Origin: an uncultured Bacteroidales bacterium
GTDB taxonomy: Bacteria; Bacteroidota; Bacteroidia; Bacteroidales; UBA932
Reading direction: 5' to 3'
NCBI GenBank assembly: GCA_937899055.1
Contig: CALBPX010000024.1
Coordinates: forward strand, 1-38,211
DNA: 38,211 nucleotides
Part shown: in pieces, positions 24,352 through 32,469 of the stretch
Position numbering within the stretch: position 1 is the first letter of the stretch
Layout: the number at the start of each line of letters is the position of its first letter
Translations under genes and position numbers: made by a program
The notes under the pieces: model-generated
Database searches by the model: none
The model's input: the letters and a program-made list of their open reading frames with translations, nothing else
Told to the model about the DNA's origin: nothing

Positions 24352-25167
24352 ATGAAAAAGATATTATTTGCAGCATTTGCAATGCTTTTTGCATTCACAT
24401 CCTGTGTTCAGGATAAGTTATATCCTTACCCTACAATAGCTGACATTGCCAACACGATTGCATACGACGAAACTGAAGATGTTACCGTTACGGCTACAGT
24501 CAGTGCCTTCATAGACATTCAGGAATGCCTTCTTATTTACAAGGCAGGAAATTCCGCTGCTCAGAAGGTTAAGATGACAGCATCCGGCAAGACATACACC
24601 GGCATTATTCCAGCTCAGCCAATGGGCACCGAGGTTATTTATTATATAGAGGCTTCAACCAGCGGCGGAACCACAACTTCTGCAGTTGGCAAATATACCG
24701 TAGGAGTTATTCCTATTGACTTTACTCCTCTGAGACTCAACGAGCTCAACGGAAACGACAAGTTCATAGAGATTATCAACACCGGTTCTGCAGCAATCAA
24801 TATAAAGGGAATCAAGGTTCTCAAGGATACCAAGGACGTATGGACCGGTCCGGACCGCGAACTTGCAGCAGGTGCTGTGCTTCTCCTCTACAGCGAGGAC
24901 GTAGTTGTTTCAGGCGGCCCACAGGAAGGTTATGATGCCGCTCTGGTATTTACTTCCGGACTTTCTGCCAAGAAGGCTGTAAGGGTTCAGCTGACTGACC
25001 CTGTAGGCAACAACGTTGACGATTTCAATCTGGTAACCGTTTCAAAGACTGCTCCGGCTTCTTACAGCCGCGTTCCGGACGGAACCGGAATATGGTGCTT
25101 TACACCTGCTACTCCAGGTGCTAAGAACTCTACCGATAATTCTGACCCTGTAACCGGTCTTTCTTAA
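24352..25167 (+). CDS. Lamin-tail-domain lipoprotein
   Basis: A 271-residue lipoprotein with FTSC at 15-18, so Cys18 would be lipidated. Residues about 40-120 look like an Ig/Fn3-type beta domain (VTVTATVSAFIDIQECLLIY). Residues about 125-255 match a lamin-tail domain: LRLNELNGNDKFIEIINTGS, then INIKGIKVLKD, LAAGAVLLLYS, and a closing SYSRVPDGTGIWCFTPATPG. Such domains bind DNA, phospholipid or surface partners and are common in exported Bacteroidota proteins. A TTG 12 nt earlier is in frame, but the ATG opens the signal peptide. The 14-nt gap after the porin gene suggests the two products work together at the outer membrane. Confidence 0.85.
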   Translation: MKKILFAAFAMLFAFTSCVQDKLYPYPTIADIANTIAYDETEDVTVTATVSAFIDIQECLLIYKAGNSAAQKVKMTASGKTYTGIIPAQPMGTEVIYYIEASTSGGTTTSAVGKYTVGVIPIDFTPLRLNELNGNDKFIEIINTGSAAINIKGIKVLKDTKDVWTGPDRELAAGAVLLLYSEDVVVSGGPQEGYDAALVFTSGLSAKKAVRVQLTDPVGNNVDDFNLVTVSKTAPASYSRVPDGTGIWCFTPATPGAKNSTDNSDPVTGLS

Positions 25168-25198
25168 TCTTTATTAACCAATTAACACACAATAAATT

Positions 25199-25837
25199 AT
25201 GGCAGAACTTAAAATAGGCGAACAAAGCAAGCCCCGTTTTGAATTCCGTAGCTTCGGTCAGTGCTTCTGCGAAGCTCATAAAAGGATGGCACGTCTCTCA
25301 GTTCCGGTTCCTGAGAAGGTATGGGAGAGGCAGAGCGATGAAATTTACATCATTTCAGCCAAGAACGACATAAACAACACCAAGATCCGCAACGGCAAGA
25401 TGGACATAAAGACTTATGTTCAGACCGTGGACGGACTGGAGCAGTGGAATCCTCTGATGAAAGGCGAATTCCCCATCAGCCGCGAGGTTCTTGAGAAGGA
25501 AGTATTTCCGGCTTTCATGGTGGAGATGCCTGCCCTTACAAAGGACACCTACACCTATGAGGAGTTCATAGAAATGGTTAAGGCCAACCCTGACCTTGCC
25601 GCAGTAAGAGTTCACAAGCAGCGTTTCGGCTATATGGTCAACGATACCATCTGCGAAGTGGGCAATGTACTTATCAACGGCGCCAAGGTGGTTACAATCA
25701 ACTCTGAATCAACTGAGATTGAGGACATCAAGAAGACTCTTAAGGATGTAGGACTTGAGGGAGTTGAGAATATCAACTACCTGCAGGCCATCAAGAGAGT
25801 TATTGGAATGAGTGACAAACCTTTAGCAAACGAATAA
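25199..25837 (+). CDS. Divergent CYTH-like protein (uncharacterised)
   Basis: A 212-residue cytoplasmic protein with no signal peptide. It has a pattern of paired charged residues on beta strands: F-E-F-R near 15, then DEIYIISAKN, NTKIRNGKMDIKTYV, GLEQWNPLMKGEFPIS, later AVRVHKQRFG and a terminal NINYLQAIKRVIG. The alternating E/R/K/D strands and its place directly before a canonical CYTH gene (2-nt gap) suggest a divergent CYTH/triphosphate-tunnel fold. The canonical ExExK is not present. I recall similar uncharacterised proteins in Proteobacteria but cannot name the family. It may bind phosphate polymers or nucleotides. Confidence 0.6.
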   Translation: MAELKIGEQSKPRFEFRSFGQCFCEAHKRMARLSVPVPEKVWERQSDEIYIISAKNDINNTKIRNGKMDIKTYVQTVDGLEQWNPLMKGEFPISREVLEKEVFPAFMVEMPALTKDTYTYEEFIEMVKANPDLAAVRVHKQRFGYMVNDTICEVGNVLINGAKVVTINSESTEIEDIKKTLKDVGLEGVENINYLQAIKRVIGMSDKPLANE

Positions 25838-25839
25838 TC

Positions 25840-26310
25840 ATGGCACAGGAAATTGAACGCAAATTCTTGGTCAAAGGCGATTTCAAGGAAGCTGCCTTCA
25901 AGGCCACCCGCATCACTCAGGGCTATCTCAGCAGTGTTCCTGAGAGAACAGTACGTGTAAGGGTAAAGGGCGACAAGGGATTCATCACCATCAAGGGCAT
26001 AGGTTCCGACAGCGGAGCAAGCCGTTTTGAGTGGGAGAAGGAAATTCCTGTTGCTGAGGTTCAGGATCTTCTGAAGATATGTGAACCAGGCGTAATAGAC
26101 AAGACCCGCTATCTTGTAAAGGCCGGTGAGCATACTTTTGAAGTAGATGAATTCTACGGCGACAATGAGGGCCTGACCGTTGCTGAGGTAGAACTCGGCA
26201 GCGAAAGCGAGGCCTTTGACAAACCGGCATGGCTCGGAGAGGAAGTTACCGGTGATGTCAAGTATTACAATTCAATGTTGATGAAGAACCCTTACAAGAA
26301 CTGGAAGTAA
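25840..26310 (+). CDS. CYTH-domain triphosphate tunnel enzyme
   Basis: A 156-residue single-domain CYTH protein. The signature EIERKF (ExExK, residues 4-8) opens the first strand. The following strands carry RVRVKGDKGFITIKG, FEWEKEIP, KTRYLV, FEVDEFYGDNEGLTVAEVEL and VTGDVKYYNS, the standard order of the tunnel residues. Small bacterial CYTH enzymes of this size mostly hydrolyse inorganic triphosphate (PPPi) with a divalent metal, though some act on other triphosphates. The 2-nt gap before it and the TAATG overlap after it show tight operon coupling, linking it to phosphate handling. Confidence 0.92.
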   Translation: MAQEIERKFLVKGDFKEAAFKATRITQGYLSSVPERTVRVRVKGDKGFITIKGIGSDSGASRFEWEKEIPVAEVQDLLKICEPGVIDKTRYLVKAGEHTFEVDEFYGDNEGLTVAEVELGSESEAFDKPAWLGEEVTGDVKYYNSMLMKNPYKNWK

Positions 26311-27884
26311 TGGATGTTCTTGATATGAACAACTACAAGATCGAGAAGCTGCCGAAGATGCAGAAATCCGGCTTTGAGCGGAAGATGCAGCGCTTCGGCG
26401 GCCCTCTCGCTATCTTGGTGTTCATTCTTCTCTATTATTTTGTAAGGATTCCTTTCCTTGATAATCTGGATACCGGATCGCTTACCGGAGCTGCTGCAAA
26501 GCGTTTCGGAGAACTTGGACTGGGAGATTTCATAAGGGCCAACTATGCCATGCTCGCAATTTTTGTGGCTGCCATAGTTCTCTGGATAACTGAGGCCATA
26601 CCCAATTATCTTACATCGCTGATAGTCATCCTGTCCATAGTTCTTACCAACATAACTACAGACAAGGTTGCATACGCCCAGCTCGGACATCCGGTGATGT
26701 GGCTGAACATCCTTTCGTTTGTTCTGGCCTCAATGCTGGTTAAAACCAAGGTGGCCAAGCGTTTTGCCCTGTGGTTTGTACTGAAGTTCGGCAAGAGCGC
26801 ATCCGGTGTTATTTTCAGTTTCATCATCATAAACCTTGTGCTGTCTGCCTTTATTTCGGCAACAACGGCAAAGGCTGCAATTTTGCTCCCTATCATGATG
26901 GTGATCTGTGCTATCTACGGCGCAACCGGAGGAGAAAACCGCAATAACTTTGGTCGTAACCTCATGCTCCAGAACCTGTTGCAGATTAACCTGGGCGCCA
27001 ATGCCTTCCTTACTGGAAGCGGTGCCACACTGCTTGCCGGCTCCCTCATTGCCGGTGCAATGGGCATAGGGTCGTTCAGCTATCAGGACTGGTTCACAGC
27101 TGCTTTTCCTATGAACGTCCTCCTTATTTTCATAGGCTGGTTTGTAGGAACCAGAATCATATTCCCTATGAAGAAGGACGAGCGCAAGCCTCAGATAGAA
27201 GGAGGTATGGAAAGGCTGCGTGAGGAGCTTAAAGGTATGGGCAAGATGAAGGGCGAAGAGTTCAGGGCCATTGCTATTTTCCTGTGCGTCCTGATTCTCT
27301 GGGCTACCGACAAGCAGCACGGCATAAATCAGACAGCCGTTGCTTTCCTTGGCGCAGTTGTGGCCCTGATGCCTAAAATCGGCGTTGTAAAATGGAACGA
27401 GGTAGATATACCGTGGCATCTTCTTCTGTTCTCCGCAGGTGCTTATACCCTCGGAGCCGGACTGGACGCTACAGGCCTGCCCGGTACAGCCGTAAATGCT
27501 GCATTTGCTTCGTTGGGAATAACCCAGAATACTCCATATTGGGCTCTGTATATGATACTTACAAGTACCATGCTGCTAAGTGCACTCATATTCCAGAGCA
27601 AGACCATGCAGACTCTGATTTTCATTCCTATTGCAATAGGAGTGTGCCAGAGCTTCGGTTACCCGATCATGAGTCTGGCATTCCCGATTGCCCTTTTGGT
27701 TGGCCATGTATATGTATTGCCTTTCAACAGCAAGCCTGCGGCCCTGCTCTATACTACAAACCAATACAGTTGGAGCGACACCTTCAGGTTCGGTATTACC
27801 ATGATGTTCATCAGCTGGCTGATCATATTGCTTTGGGGTCAGACCGTACTTCACTGGTTCGGCTACACCCCGGGATTATTTTAA
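26310..27884 (+). CDS. DASS/SLC13-family anion transporter
   Basis: A 524-residue inner-membrane transporter with about 11-12 hydrophobic segments. Family marks are LWITEAIPNYLTSLIVI, the first substrate loop AFISATTAKAAILLPIMM, a GSGATLLAGS segment, and the second loop SALIFQSKTMQTLIFIPIAI. A cytoplasmic charged stretch lies around 285-310. DASS proteins carry dicarboxylates, tricarboxylates or sulfate with sodium, and the eukaryotic Pho91 branch carries phosphate. Given the neighbours, phosphate or a phosphorylated anion is a real option here, but sequence alone does not decide it. The ATG overlaps the CYTH stop (TAATG); a Met five codons later is an alternative. Confidence 0.85.
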   Translation: MDVLDMNNYKIEKLPKMQKSGFERKMQRFGGPLAILVFILLYYFVRIPFLDNLDTGSLTGAAAKRFGELGLGDFIRANYAMLAIFVAAIVLWITEAIPNYLTSLIVILSIVLTNITTDKVAYAQLGHPVMWLNILSFVLASMLVKTKVAKRFALWFVLKFGKSASGVIFSFIIINLVLSAFISATTAKAAILLPIMMVICAIYGATGGENRNNFGRNLMLQNLLQINLGANAFLTGSGATLLAGSLIAGAMGIGSFSYQDWFTAAFPMNVLLIFIGWFVGTRIIFPMKKDERKPQIEGGMERLREELKGMGKMKGEEFRAIAIFLCVLILWATDKQHGINQTAVAFLGAVVALMPKIGVVKWNEVDIPWHLLLFSAGAYTLGAGLDATGLPGTAVNAAFASLGITQNTPYWALYMILTSTMLLSALIFQSKTMQTLIFIPIAIGVCQSFGYPIMSLAFPIALLVGHVYVLPFNSKPAALLYTTNQYSWSDTFRFGITMMFISWLIILLWGQTVLHWFGYTPGLF

Positions 27885-27909
27885 TTAACTAACTAAAAAC
27901 TACGGTACT

Positions 27910-28530
27910 ATGACAATCGAATGGAATTATATACTTAGAATTTTCATTGCCGGACTCTTGGGTGCAGTCATCGGTTTTGAAAGGGAAATGCGGGCCAAGG
28001 AGGCAGGTATCAGAACCCACTTTCTGGTGGCACTCGGCGCAGCCCTTTTCATGATAGTTTCCCAATATGCCTTTAAAGGTTATTTTGATGAGGCACGTGT
28101 TGCAGCTCAGGTAGTTTCCGGAATTGGTTTCATTGGTGCCGGAGTAATAATTTTCCAGAAGAACGTAGTCCGCGGTGTAACAACCGCGGCCGGTCTCTGG
28201 GTTGCTGCAGCCATAGGTCTTACCTGCGGTTCGGAAATGTACCCAGTGGCAGTTGCCGCAACCCTTATGGCAGTAATCTGTCTTGAGATGATGCATTTCA
28301 TTACCCGCCGCTTTGGCGAAAAGGCAGTTGTGGTTGCGCTTTATTCGCCTGATACCGAAAAGCTTTCTAAGGCAATTAAGGCAGTGGAAAAAATGAACGC
28401 AGACATACATTCTCTCAAAGTTGACAACAATACCGCAACTTTTGAGATTCATGTAAGGCAGAGAGATTATGTTTCTGCGGTAGAGAAGATTCTGGAACTT
28501 GCCCGCGAAGTAAAAGTAGAAATACTGTAA
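27910..28530 (+). CDS. MgtC/SapB family membrane protein
   Basis: A 206-residue MgtC-like protein. The N-terminal membrane domain has LLGAVIGFEREMRAKEAGIR, the VSGIGFIGAGVI segment and the GVTTAAGLWVAAAIGL helix, all family hallmarks. The C-terminal soluble part (about 137-206) is an ACT-like domain. In Salmonella, MgtC restrains the ATP synthase and promotes phosphate uptake via PhoR, so its place at the end of a phosphate-linked run is suggestive. It starts 25 nt after the DASS transporter gene without a visible promoter of its own. Confidence 0.93.
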   Translation: MTIEWNYILRIFIAGLLGAVIGFEREMRAKEAGIRTHFLVALGAALFMIVSQYAFKGYFDEARVAAQVVSGIGFIGAGVIIFQKNVVRGVTTAAGLWVAAAIGLTCGSEMYPVAVAATLMAVICLEMMHFITRRFGEKAVVVALYSPDTEKLSKAIKAVEKMNADIHSLKVDNNTATFEIHVRQRDYVSAVEKILELAREVKVEIL

Positions 28531-28537
28531 TCCGGCT

Positions 28538-29926
28538 ATGCGCAGGTTAATTTTCCTCCTATCAGTTGCCTCATTCTCTTTCATAGGCTTATTATCCTCA
28601 GCGACAGCATCTTTTGCTCAGCCCAGGGGAGATGTTCAGGAACAGGCTGACGGTTACCAATGGCCCAAGGACAAGGCTGTGCTGGAAAAGCTTGACCTCT
28701 GGCAGGACCTTAAATTCGGCGTTCTGATGCATTGGGGCATATACTCCGTACCAGGAATCATAGAAAGCTGGAGCATTTGCAACGAGGATTGGATAAGGCG
28801 TCCGGAAGGAAGCAGTTACGAAGACTACAAAAGGTGGTACTGGGGGCTCAGCAATGAGTTCAACCCGGTGAAATTCAACCCTGAACAGTGGGCCGATGTC
28901 TTTGCACGCGCAGGAATGAAGTACATGATATTCACAACCAAGCACCACGACGGCTTCTGCATGTTTGATTCTGAATATTCCGATTTTGGAATTGCGCACG
29001 GCCCCTTTGCCGGCAATCCGAAGAAGGATGTTGCAAAATATGTCTTTGAAGCGTTCCGTACAAAGGGCTTTATGGTAGGGGCATATTTTTCCAAGCCAGA
29101 CTGGCATCATACAGGCTTCTGGAACCCATATTATGCAACTCCCAACCGCCATCCCAACTATGATGTCAAGAAGAAACCAGACTGGTGGCAGAGCTATGTG
29201 CAATACACAGAAAATCAGCTTAAAGAACTTACCGGAGGAAGATACGGAAAGCTGGATATCCTCTGGCTTGACGGCGGCTGGATTACCGGCGACGCCGTAG
29301 GAATCAACGATATATTGCCTCAGGCCAGAAAAGTAAGCCCCGGCCTTATCTGCGTGGACCGCACAATCAAAGGCCCCAACGAAAACTACCAGACTCCGGA
29401 ACAGTCCATACCTGAGGCTCAGATAAACCATCCTTGGGAAAGCTGCATCACACTGACAGACAGCTGGGGATGGATTCCCGATGCTGGCTTCAAGTCCAGC
29501 CGCAAGGTAATAGGTATATTGGCAGAAATTACCGCAAAAGGAGGTTGCCTGGTACTGGGCGTAGGTCCAACTCCGGAAGGCCTGATAGAGGACAAGGCCA
29601 TAGAGATACTGGATCAGATAGGGGAATGGCTCTCAAGATGCGGAGAGGCCATCTATTCTACCAGGACAACTGATGTTTATCATGATGGAAAGTTCTGGTT
29701 TACAAAATCCAAGGACGCCACGGCAGTCTATGCAATCTATGCCCCGCAGGACGGAGAAACCATACCCTCAGAACTTTCTTGGAAAGCGCATCTTCCTTCA
29801 AACGGCAAAGTAATTCTTCTGAATACGGGTAAAACGCTCAAAGTAACTGTAAAAGACGGTATTGCCAAAGTCCGTCTGCCCAAGGGGCTGAAACAGGAGC
29901 CCCTTGCATTCAAGATTTACCGATAG
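28538..29926 (+). CDS. GH29 alpha-L-fucosidase, exported
   Basis: A 462-residue glycoside hydrolase family 29 enzyme with an N-terminal signal peptide (about 1-27, ending SFA-Q). The catalytic barrel has KFGVLMHWGIYSVPG (59-73), TTKHHDGFCMFDS (133-145) and LDILWLDGGW (239-248), in which Asp245 is the expected nucleophile. A C-terminal beta-sandwich of about 80 residues completes the family layout. It removes alpha-linked fucose from host or plant glycans in the periplasm or outside. It starts 7 nt after mgtC, so it may be read from the same transcript despite its different role; no promoter of its own was found. A weak terminator follows. Confidence 0.93.
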   Translation: MRRLIFLLSVASFSFIGLLSSATASFAQPRGDVQEQADGYQWPKDKAVLEKLDLWQDLKFGVLMHWGIYSVPGIIESWSICNEDWIRRPEGSSYEDYKRWYWGLSNEFNPVKFNPEQWADVFARAGMKYMIFTTKHHDGFCMFDSEYSDFGIAHGPFAGNPKKDVAKYVFEAFRTKGFMVGAYFSKPDWHHTGFWNPYYATPNRHPNYDVKKKPDWWQSYVQYTENQLKELTGGRYGKLDILWLDGGWITGDAVGINDILPQARKVSPGLICVDRTIKGPNENYQTPEQSIPEAQINHPWESCITLTDSWGWIPDAGFKSSRKVIGILAEITAKGGCLVLGVGPTPEGLIEDKAIEILDQIGEWLSRCGEAIYSTRTTDVYHDGKFWFTKSKDATAVYAIYAPQDGETIPSELSWKAHLPSNGKVILLNTGKTLKVTVKDGIAKVRLPKGLKQEPLAFKIYR

Positions 29927-29938
29927 ACCTTTCAGACC

Positions 29939-29965
29939 AGAGGCACCGGTCCTCTTTGTTTTTTT
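29939..29965 (+). terminator. Probable terminator after the fucosidase gene
   Basis: A short AGAGG/CCTCT stem with a 7-nt loop is followed by TTTGTTTTTTT, 12 nt past the fucosidase stop. The stem is only 5 bp, so the call is moderate. Confidence 0.5.
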
Positions 29966-29968
29966 CCT

Positions 29969-29976
29969 TAATTTTG
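29969..29976 (+). promoter_or_regulatory. -7 box for the transglutaminase-like lipoprotein gene
   Basis: TAATTTTG fits TAnnTTTG and ends 5 nt before the ATG, predicting a leaderless mRNA. It follows the terminator T tract directly; no -33 at the usual distance. Confidence 0.5.
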
Positions 29977-29981
29977 TACCT

Positions 29982-32384
29982 ATGAGAAAGATAGGTTTGG
30001 CATCTGTAATTGCCCTGTTGACAAGTTTGACGGCGGCGTTGATATCCTGTTCAAAGAACGCAGGTTATTACCGTGATTTTCTGATGGACAACATGTCTGT
30101 TGCGGACCGGATTACATATCCGGAGGATTTCTGGCAGAAGAATGTTGAAAAGACCCTTCAGACCAGAAATGAAATGCACTGGAACATATCTGAAAGAGAC
30201 TTCCTGTATTTTGTTCTTCCGTTGAGAGTTAACAACGAGACCCTGGACGATTTCCGCACCCTTTATGCAGATACTCTTTGCCGCAGGGTAAAGGGAATGA
30301 CTATGGAACAGGCCATACTGGAAGTCAACCACTGGTGTCACGAAGTTGCTACCTACCAGCCTTCTGACGCAAGAACATCATCTCCTGTGGCCACAATGCG
30401 CAAAGGTTTTGGAAGGTGTGGCGAGGAGTCTGTGCTCACTGTTGCAGCCCTCAGGGCCGTGGGCATTCCGGCCCGTCAGGTTTATACTCCGCGATGGGCT
30501 CATACCGATGATAACCATGCCTGGGTGGAAGCCATATCTGACGATGGCAGATGGCATTTCATAGGGGCCTGCGAACCTGAACCTAAACTTGACATGGCCT
30601 GGTTCAATGCTCCTGTCTCAAGGGCCATGCTGCTGCATACCAAGGTGTTCGGCAAAGACTATGACGGTCCGGAGGAAGTGATACAGAAGACTCAGGCTTA
30701 CACAGAAATCAATGTTACCTCCAACTATGTTCCTGTAGCAAAACGAGTTATAGCGGTGATAGACGAAGCCGGAAAGCCGGTTGAAGGCGCCGATGTTTCT
30801 TTCAAAATCTACAACTATGCCGAGTTCTACACGGTGGCAACTTACCTGACCGATATAAAAGGAACCACATCTCTTACTACCGGAAAAGGCGATATGCTTG
30901 TAATGGCTTCCAAGGACGGCCGTTTTGGCATAGGCAAAGCTTCTTCGGACACCACGGAAATTGTGCTGGATAAGGTGGCCGGCCAGCGGTATTCCTTTGA
31001 TTTTGATATAGTTCCTCCTTCCGAGAACCCAATTCCTTCCTCTGCTACAGAAGAAGAAATTGCTGAGAACAAGGCAAGGTTTGAAAAAGAAAACCAGATG
31101 CGCGAGGAGCGGCCTAAAGGCAATGCGGCAGTGCTCGATGCCTTCAGGGCTTATGCAGAGGATTTGGCGGCAACAGACTCAAGCATGTACGGCCATGACA
31201 TTACGGCCGGACTTGCAGAAGACATCATTTCTTCGCTTTCCGTTAAGGATCAGAATGATGTTACTTTTGATGTTCTGAAGGATGCGTTCAACCACACCGG
31301 ATATCCGTTTAACAAATTCCGCCACTGTCCGAGGGTGGAACTTGAATTTCTCTATCCTTATTTCTCAGCCATAGGGGAGGGCTTGGAGTTTTCCGGTGCA
31401 AACGAAGTGGCATCATGGGTTCAGGCCAACATATCTACGGATTCCATAGGCAACCCTCAGAGGCTCAGGATTCCTCCTGTGGCCGTATGGAACTCCAAAG
31501 TTGCGGATCCTCTTTCCAAAGACATATTCTTTGTTGCCCTCTGCCGTACAAAAGGGTTTGAGGCAAGGATAGACGAAGCTACCGGCAAGGCCCAGTACCT
31601 TCAGGACGGAAACTGGATAGACCTGCATACCGGAAAGCCGGCCCCGCAGGGTTTCCTTCAAGCGGAATTTAAGGAAGACTCCAATGACTTGAGCCATAGG
31701 ACCAATGCTTCAGATGCCCTGTATTACAGGCACTTCTCAATCTCTAAAGTAGATGGAAGCAAGGCACTCCAGCTGGCCCTGGATGAAAATGCCGACATTC
31801 CTTTCAGCAAGATGTTCAGTGAGCCTTATTCTCTGGACTGCGGCTACTACATGCTCACTACAGGCAACCGTATGGCAGACGGAAGCGTTCTGGCCCATGT
31901 AGAGTTCTTCCCCATTGAAGAAGGCCTCACCGTTTCTGTTCCGTTCATATTCAGGACATCAGACCAAAACATTTCCGTTATAGGAAATATGGATCCGGAG
32001 GCTGAATTTCTGAAAGACGGCAAAGAAGTTTCAATTTTGAGCCAGACCGGAAGGGGATATTTCCTGATTTGCTGCCTGGGCTACAAGGATGAGCCTACGA
32101 CTCACGCTGTCAGGCAACTGACTTCCATCGCTGAGAAACTTAATGACAAACAGTTAAAGGTTGTTTCACTGGGGCAGGCAAAGCCAGAGGACATAAAGAA
32201 CCTCATAGCCGGAACAGACATTGAAGATTCAGTTAGAAAGATGCTTTCTCAAGGATGCAAACGGGGCGGCAAAACTCTTCCGGTAGTAGCCCTCTGCGAC
32301 AGCTTCGGCCGTATTGTCTATTATTCTGAGGGTTACAACACTTCCCTTGCTCAGGAACTCACAAAAGTCTTATCTGCAATTTGA
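29982..32384 (+). CDS. Lipoprotein with transglutaminase-like core and thioredoxin-like C-terminus
   Basis: An 800-residue exported lipoprotein: the signal peptide ends LISC, with Cys23 lipidated. The transglutaminase-like core (about 100-200) has the full Cys-His-Asp set: GRCGEES (C146), DDNHAWVE (H179) and DDGRW (D187 or D188). These folds act as peptidases or transferases on peptides. A carboxypeptidase-like beta domain follows (about 245-310). After a long middle part, residues about 685-800 resemble a thioredoxin-like fold (GYFLICCLGYKD ... LPVVALCDSFGRIVYYSEGY) but without CxxC. The frame extends upstream into the fucosidase gene, but the ATG at 29982 gives the signal peptide and fits the -7 box. 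Confidence 0.85.
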   Translation: MRKIGLASVIALLTSLTAALISCSKNAGYYRDFLMDNMSVADRITYPEDFWQKNVEKTLQTRNEMHWNISERDFLYFVLPLRVNNETLDDFRTLYADTLCRRVKGMTMEQAILEVNHWCHEVATYQPSDARTSSPVATMRKGFGRCGEESVLTVAALRAVGIPARQVYTPRWAHTDDNHAWVEAISDDGRWHFIGACEPEPKLDMAWFNAPVSRAMLLHTKVFGKDYDGPEEVIQKTQAYTEINVTSNYVPVAKRVIAVIDEAGKPVEGADVSFKIYNYAEFYTVATYLTDIKGTTSLTTGKGDMLVMASKDGRFGIGKASSDTTEIVLDKVAGQRYSFDFDIVPPSENPIPSSATEEEIAENKARFEKENQMREERPKGNAAVLDAFRAYAEDLAATDSSMYGHDITAGLAEDIISSLSVKDQNDVTFDVLKDAFNHTGYPFNKFRHCPRVELEFLYPYFSAIGEGLEFSGANEVASWVQANISTDSIGNPQRLRIPPVAVWNSKVADPLSKDIFFVALCRTKGFEARIDEATGKAQYLQDGNWIDLHTGKPAPQGFLQAEFKEDSNDLSHRTNASDALYYRHFSISKVDGSKALQLALDENADIPFSKMFSEPYSLDCGYYMLTTGNRMADGSVLAHVEFFPIEEGLTVSVPFIFRTSDQNISVIGNMDPEAEFLKDGKEVSILSQTGRGYFLICCLGYKDEPTTHAVRQLTSIAEKLNDKQLKVVSLGQAKPEDIKNLIAGTDIEDSVRKMLSQGCKRGGKTLPVVALCDSFGRIVYYSEGYNTSLAQELTKVLSAI

Positions 32385-32469
32385 CGTTGGCCCTGCTTTG
32401 CCGCGGCTGTATTGCCCGTCAGATGCAAAGGTAATGACCATCCTGGTTGGCGAGGATGTCAAGATGCCG

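Noticed and set aside
28598..29431. Minus-strand frame inside the fucosidase gene
   Set aside because: Antisense to GH29 with all its motifs; no own promoter or family match.
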